DNA from: a virus
Length of the DNA: 64,000 nt
Virus record (IMG/VR): IMGVR_UViG_3300023109_000007
Span: 62,001-126,000 of that record
Reading direction: 5' to 3' (one strand)
Shown here: positions 1 to 8,766 of the stretch, piece after piece
How the letters are laid out: every line of letters starts with the position of its first letter
Position numbering within the stretch: position 1 is the stretch's first letter
Position numbers and translations under genes: made by a program
Notes under the pieces: generated by a model
What the model was told of the DNA's origin: nothing
Databases searched by the model: none
The model's input: the letters and a program-made list of their open reading frames with translations, nothing else

Positions 1-3000
1 GTATTTTCCGTATCCTAGAAGAAAATCTACAACATCTTGACTTGTTCTAAGTTGTGTTCCGTAATTTAATTTTTTTATTTTTTTACTAAATGTTTTTCTA
101 ATAATTGCACGTTTGCCGCCTTCAACTGGAACTTCCGGTATTGAAACTAAATTATCAGTTGTAAATACTGTTGTACTTTCAAATCCTGTTGTTACTCTAT
201 AATAACGGCCTGCATTTTCTATAACAGCACCTTCTGTAAATCTTCTATTAGGTGTCCAAGATTCAAAAGTTTCACTAATGCCGCCGATAATAATTGTTCT
301 ATCTACTGTAGACTCAATATAAGGGTAATATGAAAAGTAAGGAGTATCAAATGCATATCCTCTTACAATAAATCCGCCGGATTGTTTTTCAATTGTTACA
401 CCACTATATATTTGGTTTTCTAAAGGTGAACTTGTATTAAATATTATTTGGTAATTTTCTTCTGGAACAAAAACATTACCTTGATTATATGGTGTTCGTG
501 AATCTAATATTAACTTAAATTTAGACTTATCAGTAAATCCGCCGATCTTAAATCCAAGTTGATTTGTTAGTGTTGTTAATTCATCTTTATATTCTTGGTA
601 TATTGAACTTACGTTAGCACTTATATAACTGTATAGATAATTAATTAATCCGCTTGTTATAACTCTTTCAGTACCATTATAAGAGTTAGGAAATTGTATG
701 TCTGCTAATGTAATAAATTTACCTGTAGTAGAATAAACATGTTGTCCTGCAAGGTTTGGAGTAATTCTAGAAAGATCAAAACATCTACCAAACAGCTCGT
801 TAGGTTTATTTAGAACTAATCCAGATATAATAGCAAACGGATATTCACTACTACGTCTCCAAGCATTTTCAACAGGCGATACATCACCAAATTTAAACTT
901 GTTTCTTGTATTTCTTGAAACATAATTTTTTGCAAAGTTTGCTTTCAAGGGTGAAACTATTTTACCATCAGAACCAACTGGGATATGCTTTAATAAATTA
1001 GGACGAGCATATCTTACATCGCGCCTAGTATTAGCAGGGTCTTTAATTAGTCCTTCTGAAATGTCTTCCCAAAGAATTAAGTTATCTCCTGTATACGGAG
1101 CCTTGCCATATGTATCTTCCCACCAAGTAGGTTTCACTGTAATACCAAGCATTTCCCAAGGATGTGTATGCGGACGATCAGTGTCGTATGCTTTTCTATA
1201 TACGCCGCGCCAAAAACCTGGAAGTTCTTCACCATTAGGAGCATTCATATAAGAGTAATTAAACGTTAATTGATTACCTCTATCGTAGAAAGAGTTATCT
1301 GTATAATCTGCATCGACTAACTGTTGCCATTCAACAAAACTGCTTAGTAATGAACCATTAAAGTCATCATACTTAATACCAGTGCTTCTATAATATCCAG
1401 GAATATAGTCGTGTATATTAAATATTTCTTGATTGTACTCAAACTTAATATTATTAAAGATTCTTTTTTCAAGTTCTAATAACAAGTTATCTCTATAATC
1501 ATCAAATGCAATAACTATAGATCCGTCATGTCCTTGTATAACTTTAGTTTCTTCTTGATAAGTGTCGTCTACAAAAATAGCTGGTTCATATTTTGGATAT
1601 AATCCTAACTTAGTAGGTGTTGCTGGAATAAAGGATCCGTCAGTTGATTCCCATTCAACTATTTCAATCTCATCGCCAACATTTTGTTCTGCTATGATTA
1701 GTACAAACCCTTCAGTACTAAAGCTATAGTCAATGCCATTAGTTAGTAATGAACCATTTAAGTATACTTGTACAGATTTACTAGACAAAGCTGAAGCATC
1801 AAATGCTGATGTTAATTGATAAAAAGGATTTCTTGAATCAAGTACAGAGTTTCTAATAACATTGTTTGCTCCAGTAGGAACCATATCACTAAAGTAATAC
1901 GGCATATTAGGAGTTTTATCTTTGTTTAATTCTTTTAATATTAAGTCAACATGTGTCCTTATTGGACCATCGTAACCTAATGTTTCTGCTGTTTGTAGAA
2001 ATACTCTTTTGAATTTTGCATAATCATTTTTTGATTGCTTTAAAGATTTTACAATGTTAAAGTTTTTATTAGTTATATGATATCCTGCTAGATTCATAGG
2101 AGCAGTATGCTTTACAAATCTTTTACCGTATCTATTAACATTTTTTATATCACGTAAATTGCTCGGACCTGGATATATGCCTGAAAACGCATTTATATCT
2201 TCTACCATAGAATCTACATGATCAATAACTTCGCCTAATGTAAACTGAGTTATATCATCGTTGCTTGGGTTTCTTTCTAAATTAATCGGAAAATCGTAAT
2301 GTCCGTTTTCATTTTTATCAGCTGTTGTTTTTACCCTTAATTCTAACACATCGTTTTCTAGTAAGTCTGTTAGAAAACGTACAAATACTCGGCCATTAAT
2401 TCTGTCTAATTCATAATCTAAAAAATTACTCTTTAATTGTTTGTTAACATAAACTGCAACACGCAAGTCAGTAACATTTACTGCATTATCTACAACGTCT
2501 ACTTCAAAGTTATTCTGTTGATCTATTGTAGATACATATTGTCTAATAATTTTCTGTACCATTTTAGTAGGAGTTGATTCCCAACTATTTTGGTAACTAT
2601 ATTCTTTATTATTATTATATTTTTTGAGGAATGCTGTATCAGTCTTTACAGTATAAAAGCCAGCAGCATCTTGATAAACAAATGTATCAGTAAGAAGATT
2701 AAAGTTAAATAATATATCTCCTGAATTTTCAATTGATTGATATTCTAATGGAAATCCTAGCTCACTATCTGCTGTTCCTTCACCTTGTGCATAACTGAAT
2801 AATTTAGTACCTGCAAAATTACTTGCTTCATATGTTGTAGTATCTGAATAACTTACTTCGTTTGCATCAAACAAATCAAACGTTGGATTTATGTTTACTC
2901 CGGCTTTTGCTTGTGATGCTTTCCATTGCAAATTGTCATAGTAAAATAAACTACCTGCAAATTCAACACCTTGTGTAATAAGCACTGTCTGTAAATCTTG

Positions 3001-4719
3001 AGGTATAGCGTCAGCTGTTTCGATTAAAGTTATTTGGCGTCTATTATTAGTTGTTATAAACTTTACTTCATAAATTTTTCCGTTAACAAGTATATCAGTA
3101 TCGGCTGCAAATAGTACACGCATGCCTTCTGCTAATGCAACACCATCAACACTATAACCTAATGATCCTTCAATTATTGAAAATACATCTGTTGTATAGT
3201 TGTCAATTAAGTCAATATCTTTTTTAGCAAATACTCCGCTATTGTGTAACTTTAATCCTGGTTCAAATTCAATAATAGGTCTTTTTGCTCTAGCACTTTG
3301 ATCTATATTACTTGGTTGATTATTTCTTAATGCTGCATAATCAATAACATCTTTGTGGAACCATCTATTGTATCTTGCCCAAGGATTTTTATCAGGAGCA
3401 GCTCTGTTTATAATAATGTAATCTTTAGTACCTGCATAACTGCTTTGGTTTGCAAAAGGTAATCTATCAAATCCTTCGCTATCAAACAAGACAGCTTTTT
3501 CGGAAGCATAAGCAGCAGGAATAATTAAGTCTTTATCTCTAACTAATGTTATTTGGCTTCCGACTCCTTCAACATAATATGTTCCTTCACTATATGTATT
3601 TGGAGTAACTTTTCCTAAGAATTCAACTTTAAGACCATTTGTAAATTTAACACCATTAGAACTTGTGTATTCTTTTTTGCCAATAATTTCTGCATCTATA
3701 TTAATTGCTGTATTTTCTTCAATATCAAAAATTCTTACTTGGCCGCTAGTATTCAAATCATTCTTACTAATATAGAATAAGAAGTCAGGAGCATTTAACG
3801 GAATAGTAAATTCTATTACTCCGCTTTCAATATATACATTTGCAATTTCTGTACCTTCTTCATCAAATCTAGATATTCCATTAGGATATAATTCACTAAT
3901 GTTTTCGTCATCTCCGATTTCAATACCGCCTTCACGTGGCTGTACAATAAATTCTCCAAGATCATATGACTCGCCAAATAATGTAGCATCAAATAATCCT
4001 TCTCCTCTAACACCTTCTCTTGTTGCTGTTATTACAGAATTGCCAGGTGTAAATGATCTTGATACTGCAAATGCCATTGGGTGGCCTGGTGTATCAATTT
4101 CAAACCTATATGTTTGACCTCTATATAATACAAGATTTGGGTTAGCAGTTAGTCCGTCTGGAGTAAACAAAAATGCAGTATCTTCTCCGGCAGTAGTTAA
4201 GCCTACTGAGTATGTACTTGTGACTGATTGAGATTGTCCTAACACTTCAACTGTTTGTGGACCAGTTGGTAACCAATAGTATTCTCTAAAGTTTACAAAT
4301 TTATCCCAATCAATATGTGGGTTCCACGGATGATAATCTTGGGCATAAGTTTCTGAATGATTAGTAGTGTTGCCGCCAAATACACCTATTTGGTTTGTAA
4401 TATCATTATAATCTTTGTAAAAATTAACAGTACCTAATTCGTCCTTTTGAACTATAGCTGGTTCAAATTGATAGTCTGTTCTTTGCTTAGATACGTCAGG
4501 AACATAATTATCTCCCGGTACAAATGCTTTTGCTGTTGTTCTTCCATAATAAGATGTAAGTTTTTCAGCTACGCCAGGTTGTATTAACTGATCTAAAGTT
4601 GCTTGTAAAAAGTTTACGTTTGCTGTTGTTCTAAAGTAACGAGGTAATAAATCTGAGCTACGTCTTTTTTCACCGCCTTCGCCCGGTAGTGGTTTATCGT
4701 TTTGATTATCTATAGCCAT
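1..4719 (-). CDS. Giant virion structural protein, probably baseplate-associated (partial, runs off left edge)
   Basis: The frame opens with ATG at 4719 and stays open for 1,573 codons to base 1, so the C-terminus lies outside the window. The start overlaps the gp6 stop as TAATG, which implies translational coupling. The product begins MAIDNQNDKPLPGEGGEKRR and ends at the edge with FLLGYGKY. It is rich in beta-prone, aromatic sequence and has no signal peptide, membrane span or recognisable enzyme motif. T4 gp7 is about 1,030 residues and sits directly after gp6, so position suggests a gp7-like wedge or a fibre-attachment protein. Similar giant proteins follow gp6 in marine T4-like phages. 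The gp7 assignment is inference from order only. Confidence 0.75.
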   Translation of the reverse strand, partial: MAIDNQNDKPLPGEGGEKRRSSDLLPRYFRTTANVNFLQATLDQLIQPGVAEKLTSYYGRTTAKAFVPGDNYVPDVSKQRTDYQFEPAIVQKDELGTVNFYKDYNDITNQIGVFGGNTTNHSETYAQDYHPWNPHIDWDKFVNFREYYWLPTGPQTVEVLGQSQSVTSTYSVGLTTAGEDTAFLFTPDGLTANPNLVLYRGQTYRFEIDTPGHPMAFAVSRSFTPGNSVITATREGVRGEGLFDATLFGESYDLGEFIVQPREGGIEIGDDENISELYPNGISRFDEEGTEIANVYIESGVIEFTIPLNAPDFLFYISKNDLNTSGQVRIFDIEENTAINIDAEIIGKKEYTSSNGVKFTNGLKVEFLGKVTPNTYSEGTYYVEGVGSQITLVRDKDLIIPAAYASEKAVLFDSEGFDRLPFANQSSYAGTKDYIIINRAAPDKNPWARYNRWFHKDVIDYAALRNNQPSNIDQSARAKRPIIEFEPGLKLHNSGVFAKKDIDLIDNYTTDVFSIIEGSLGYSVDGVALAEGMRVLFAADTDILVNGKIYEVKFITTNNRRQITLIETADAIPQDLQTVLITQGVEFAGSLFYYDNLQWKASQAKAGVNINPTFDLFDANEVSYSDTTTYEASNFAGTKLFSYAQGEGTADSELGFPLEYQSIENSGDILFNFNLLTDTFVYQDAAGFYTVKTDTAFLKKYNNNKEYSYQNSWESTPTKMVQKIIRQYVSTIDQQNNFEVDVVDNAVNVTDLRVAVYVNKQLKSNFLDYELDRINGRVFVRFLTDLLENDVLELRVKTTADKNENGHYDFPINLERNPSNDDITQFTLGEVIDHVDSMVEDINAFSGIYPGPSNLRDIKNVNRYGKRFVKHTAPMNLAGYHITNKNFNIVKSLKQSKNDYAKFKRVFLQTAETLGYDGPIRTHVDLILKELNKDKTPNMPYYFSDMVPTGANNVIRNSVLDSRNPFYQLTSAFDASALSSKSVQVYLNGSLLTNGIDYSFSTEGFVLIIAEQNVGDEIEIVEWESTDGSFIPATPTKLGLYPKYEPAIFVDDTYQEETKVIQGHDGSIVIAFDDYRDNLLLELEKRIFNNIKFEYNQEIFNIHDYIPGYYRSTGIKYDDFNGSLLSSFVEWQQLVDADYTDNSFYDRGNQLTFNYSYMNAPNGEELPGFWRGVYRKAYDTDRPHTHPWEMLGITVKPTWWEDTYGKAPYTGDNLILWEDISEGLIKDPANTRRDVRYARPNLLKHIPVGSDGKIVSPLKANFAKNYVSRNTRNKFKFGDVSPVENAWRRSSEYPFAIISGLVLNKPNELFGRCFDLSRITPNLAGQHVYSTTGKFITLADIQFPNSYNGTERVITSGLINYLYSYISANVSSIYQEYKDELTTLTNQLGFKIGGFTDKSKFKLILDSRTPYNQGNVFVPEENYQIIFNTSSPLENQIYSGVTIEKQSGGFIVRGYAFDTPYFSYYPYIESTVDRTIIIGGISETFESWTPNRRFTEGAVIENAGRYYRVTTGFESTTVFTTDNLVSIPEVPVEGGKRAIIRKTFSKKIKKLNYGTQLRTSQDVVDFLLGYGKY

Positions 4720-7700
4720 TAGTAACTATAACCTCCGCTTGAAGAACTTCCCGAAGAACTACTAGAGCTACTTGAAGAAGAACTTGAACTGCTAACATTT
4801 GCTACATTACTACTACTTCTTGTGCTTAATACAGGAGCACTTTGTACCCCTACTACTTCTGCTGGTGTAGACGTAACAATTTTTCCAGACGACTGTAATT
4901 TAGAAGAAGTAATTTCGTCAATTACATCAATATCTTTTACTGTTGCGCCATTTATAAATATTTCATCGTTTTCTGAATTAATTTGGAATAGGCTTCCAAA
5001 TGATTGATCTGCTTGTTCTGGAACAATAAGAAAACTTACTAAATCAGGACTCATAAAATTCATTACATAAGAACTAAGTTCTTGAAAATAAAATGTGTCT
5101 CCAAAGTCCCAATTTTCTGTGCTAAAGAATCTATTAATTAAAGCAACTATACGTGATTTAATATCATTGTCATTTAGTACAAGATCAGGATTCTTTACAA
5201 CTTTAAATTTAACTTGCAAGTCAGGCATTGCTTTTGATCCAAATAATACTTTGTACTTAACAGGGTGATATATTATTTCATCACTTATTGATTTAATTGC
5301 ATTTAACTCTTTTCCATAAAGTCTAAATAATTCATCACTGCTAGGTGGCTTTGGTTTCATTGGCATTTCGCCTGAAAGATAAAGTCTAAACTGTGTATCA
5401 TAATTTCTACTTAATACATGAGTATCAATAATATTACTTAAACTTGGATCTATTCTATTTTCAGAATCAGCTACATGTAGGTAGTTAAACTTCAACGAGT
5501 TTCTACCAATATATGCTCTATAATTTGAAATTGTAGTTAAACTATTTGCAGTTGAATTATACTGTTTAAATACAGCTTCTTCAACTAGATAAAATATCTT
5601 TCCGTTGTTATTACTAATACGCTCTACTGCTGCTTCGTTTGTTACTTGTATAATATCTGCATTAGTATTATCAAAATATTTAAAGTCTTCAACACCATCA
5701 GACGTAGTATATAATTTTTGGTATATGTACTCATTAGCATTAACTATTTCTTCAAATATTTCAGGGTCATCAAATATGCCATCATTGTTTGAATCATAAA
5801 ATGTTACTTCTAATTTTCTAGTATCTCTGTATCCTGCTGGATCTCTAAATTCTTTAGCTGCACTCCATGTATAATCTTTATTAAACGGAACTCCAGAACC
5901 ATCAGGTTTTGAATTAATAGACAAAACATCTATTTTGTCTTTAAGAACTTTACCTGTCCTCGGATTAAAGACTTTATTTGCTTGATCAAAATAAAACTTT
6001 AGTTCGTCAGCACTTTCAAAAACATATCTTAAATTTCTGTAAGTTATTGTATATGTTTCACCATTTGTTTTGAAGTAAAGCAACCAACTAGAATCTAGTT
6101 GCTGTCCACTAACATCGCCTGTTTTACCTGTACTAAAGTCAGCTGTTGTATTAATGTTATCAGCTGTAATTAATTTCCAACGTCTTGCAATATCGTCATA
6201 TCTAATAGCATAATCGTTGTAAGCAAATGTTTGGTCAATAATCTGTGTCTTAAGGTCATCTAATAATACCGAAGACAATTTAGGTTTAATTTGTGTCAAT
6301 ATTGGTTTGATATTTGCATCGCCGTTTGAAACAGGTAATATTTCATTTAGAATAATATTTCCTATGTTGTTTGTTGTACCAGTACCGTCACCTGTAACAC
6401 TTACAACCTTTACCCATCTATATAAAGATGCGTTTGGATGATCAGCTGGTCCAGGCATTATAATATTTTCTGCATCGTCCATAAAGTGATAACCTTCTGG
6501 TGCAGCAAATCTTAACATCGATCCTGCTTCAATTAATCTTAAACTATTACTTGTAAATGCTCCAACTTTATATGATACTGCATCTTGGTCAATAAAGTTA
6601 CCTGTGTCAGCATTAGTTGACGTAGATGTTGACGACCATCGTGCATTTAAATCAGTAACAATAATTTTTGGATATTTTGCCCAATAAAAGTTTTTCATAT
6701 TAGTGCTAGTTAACAATCCTTGTATAGTATTATAAATTACACCTTCAACATCACTTTGTGTTACAAAACTAAAGTTATTCTTTTCGTCAAATTTTTGCTG
6801 GTACAAAATACCATCTGTTCCAAATAAATTTGTATTACTGTATTTTCCTGTAGTATCCTTTAAATCTAAATATCTGCTTATTCCGCTGCTAACTCTATTA
6901 ACTGATCTTGTCTTAATAATATCTTGGCTTACACCCAATGGTGCAACATTATAGTCTTCGCCTGTAATCATTCGATTTTGAGTATAATACGTTGCAGGAG
7001 CATTTGATTTTATGCTTTCATTTGACTCACTTTGTGTAGCATTATTAACAGCATACTTAAGACTCATTGTTATAGTAAGTTTTTCGTTAGTATTTTTTCT
7101 ACTAATGTAAGGTATAGAAATAGTAATATTTGACATACCTGCAGGATTAACAGAAAGATTTCTGTTAGCACTTGTTCTATAATATGTTCTAAAGTTGCCA
7201 GCTGGAAGATTGCCAAATACACCGTCACTAAACACTAGATTAATTCTATCACTAACTCTTGTAGCAACTGTAAATACGTTTCTAATATTTTTAGACAAAC
7301 TATTATAGATAATATTGTTACCTTCAACAGCAGCTAGTTTTGACCAAAGTTCGTTTTCAAATCCATTTGAATCAATGCTGTATAACCAGACATCACTGTT
7401 GTTTATGTTTGTTACATCAATAGCAATATTTTGATTAGGCGTTGGATTTTCAACAAAAAATTCTCCAGACTTTAGTGTTCCTTGTCTAAAGTGCATAAAG
7501 AAACCTGTATTAGAACTGCCAGCGCCTCTGCCGTCATCTCTAAATAGAAACGCAGGATTATTTCCTGGTAACGGTGGTTCTTCTAATATTTCTCCGTCTT
7601 GAATATCTGTACTTACTGCTTCAAATGCTACAGTAGTTCCTTCAACAGTTTTTGTAAACTTAAATCTTGGAATATCTGTGTTTAAAGAATTTAATCTGTA

Positions 7701-8264
7701 CTGCTCTGTAGATATGCCTGATACTTGTTCATTCTTTAGAGGTGTACCTACGCCGTTATTTGCAGGCAATGCTGCATTAAGTATTTTTGTAAATTGCTCA
7801 AACCAAGAGCTGCTACTAGCATCGTTCCAATTGACTGTAATACCAGCTAAATTTGTTCCTGAACTATCAATAAGTGTTTCAGTAGTTTTTATGCTATCAA
7901 ACTTTAATAGCCCTGATGCTGCTTGATTTCTTTTAGGATTATAAGAAATTAGTCTTGCTAAACGTAATATGCTTTCTCTACGTTCTGCTGTTTCAAGAAA
8001 GTTTTCTCTAGCATTTAAATCTGTTCTAAATGACAGATTTTGGCCGAGGAAAGCTATCATGTCAATTAGTGCTAAGAATTCACTAGATTCAATATAATCG
8101 TTAAAGTCTTCTGGATAATTTTGGCGCAGATAATTAATTAAAGTTCTGCGTAGGCTATCAAAATCATAACTTTGAAAATCAGCATTCCTGTATGATTGGT
8201 ATATGCGTTTCCAGTCTTCTGTTACTAACAGTCGATTTTGTCTATCTGTTGATGACATTGGCAA
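4719..8264 (-). CDS. gp6: Baseplate wedge protein gp6
   Basis: 1,181 residues, against about 660 in T4. The N-terminal region (LLVTEDWKRIYQSY, then NFLETAERRESILRLARLI near residue 90) is typical of gp6 of marine T4-like phages and of the Baseplate_J family. gp6 dimers form the ring that joins six wedges round the hub. The extra length is mostly in the middle and C-terminal half. The last 30 or so residues are nearly pure serine and glycine, ending GGYSY. A late promoter box (8282-8289) and an AGGAA ribosome site precede the ATG. The next gene starts on its stop codon. Family assignment is strong from both sequence and neighbours gp25 and gp5. Confidence 0.9.
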   Translation of the reverse strand: MPMSSTDRQNRLLVTEDWKRIYQSYRNADFQSYDFDSLRRTLINYLRQNYPEDFNDYIESSEFLALIDMIAFLGQNLSFRTDLNARENFLETAERRESILRLARLISYNPKRNQAASGLLKFDSIKTTETLIDSSGTNLAGITVNWNDASSSSWFEQFTKILNAALPANNGVGTPLKNEQVSGISTEQYRLNSLNTDIPRFKFTKTVEGTTVAFEAVSTDIQDGEILEEPPLPGNNPAFLFRDDGRGAGSSNTGFFMHFRQGTLKSGEFFVENPTPNQNIAIDVTNINNSDVWLYSIDSNGFENELWSKLAAVEGNNIIYNSLSKNIRNVFTVATRVSDRINLVFSDGVFGNLPAGNFRTYYRTSANRNLSVNPAGMSNITISIPYISRKNTNEKLTITMSLKYAVNNATQSESNESIKSNAPATYYTQNRMITGEDYNVAPLGVSQDIIKTRSVNRVSSGISRYLDLKDTTGKYSNTNLFGTDGILYQQKFDEKNNFSFVTQSDVEGVIYNTIQGLLTSTNMKNFYWAKYPKIIVTDLNARWSSTSTSTNADTGNFIDQDAVSYKVGAFTSNSLRLIEAGSMLRFAAPEGYHFMDDAENIIMPGPADHPNASLYRWVKVVSVTGDGTGTTNNIGNIILNEILPVSNGDANIKPILTQIKPKLSSVLLDDLKTQIIDQTFAYNDYAIRYDDIARRWKLITADNINTTADFSTGKTGDVSGQQLDSSWLLYFKTNGETYTITYRNLRYVFESADELKFYFDQANKVFNPRTGKVLKDKIDVLSINSKPDGSGVPFNKDYTWSAAKEFRDPAGYRDTRKLEVTFYDSNNDGIFDDPEIFEEIVNANEYIYQKLYTTSDGVEDFKYFDNTNADIIQVTNEAAVERISNNNGKIFYLVEEAVFKQYNSTANSLTTISNYRAYIGRNSLKFNYLHVADSENRIDPSLSNIIDTHVLSRNYDTQFRLYLSGEMPMKPKPPSSDELFRLYGKELNAIKSISDEIIYHPVKYKVLFGSKAMPDLQVKFKVVKNPDLVLNDNDIKSRIVALINRFFSTENWDFGDTFYFQELSSYVMNFMSPDLVSFLIVPEQADQSFGSLFQINSENDEIFINGATVKDIDVIDEITSSKLQSSGKIVTSTPAEVVGVQSAPVLSTRSSSNVANVSSSSSSSSSSSSSSGSSSSGGYSY

Positions 8265-8281
8265 TTCCTCATTTGTTGTAG

Positions 8282-8289
8282 TATTTAGC
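8282..8289 (-). promoter_or_regulatory. T4-type late promoter for gp6
   Basis: GCTAAATA on the minus strand, 17 bases before the gp6 ATG, in the gp25-gp6 gap. Confidence 0.72.
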
Positions 8290-8310
8290 GTTAGAGATTA
8301 ACTACTACTA

Positions 8311-8754
8311 TTATATCAGGCCGGCAGCCTGATCAAACTTAAATCGCAATGTTTCGGATATATCGAAAGCTATATATGTTAAATCTGCTTCAATTTGAAG
8401 ACCAAACTCATACGGAGTAACAGTGATAGTGTTAACTCCTACTCTAGGATCATAGTTTATAATTTCTGTAACGTTTTGAATTACTGCTTCTTTAACATCG
8501 TCAGTAAACGGTTCAAATAATATGTCCCAAATAATTGTACCAAATTCAGGATCTGATAATTTTTCGCCTTGTCTAATATGAAAGTGATTTATAATATCTT
8601 GTTTAATAATATCTAAATCGTATAATGCATAAGAATCTTTACTAATATCAACTGTTGAAAATCCTCTATAAGACCTTCCTTGCTTAGTATCCGTGGCTCG
8701 TGCAGCATTTTTTACTGTAACTCTTTTGTATAAATTCTTTTCAATAGTACTCAT
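8311..8754 (-). CDS. gp25: Baseplate wedge protein gp25
   Basis: 147 residues; T4 gp25 has 132. Shows the gpW/gp25 family pattern: a conserved run GEKLSDPEFGTIIWDILFEP near residues 58-77, then VTEIINYDPRV and a beta C-terminus ending ETLRFKF. gp25 links the wedge to the sheath initiator and is conserved across contractile tails. It lies 12 bases downstream of gp5 and just upstream of gp6, which has its own late promoter in the 46-base gap. Confidence 0.93.
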   Translation of the reverse strand: MSTIEKNLYKRVTVKNAARATDTKQGRSYRGFSTVDISKDSYALYDLDIIKQDIINHFHIRQGEKLSDPEFGTIIWDILFEPFTDDVKEAVIQNVTEIINYDPRVGVNTITVTPYEFGLQIEADLTYIAFDISETLRFKFDQAAGLI

Positions 8755-8766
8755 AACGTATTTACC

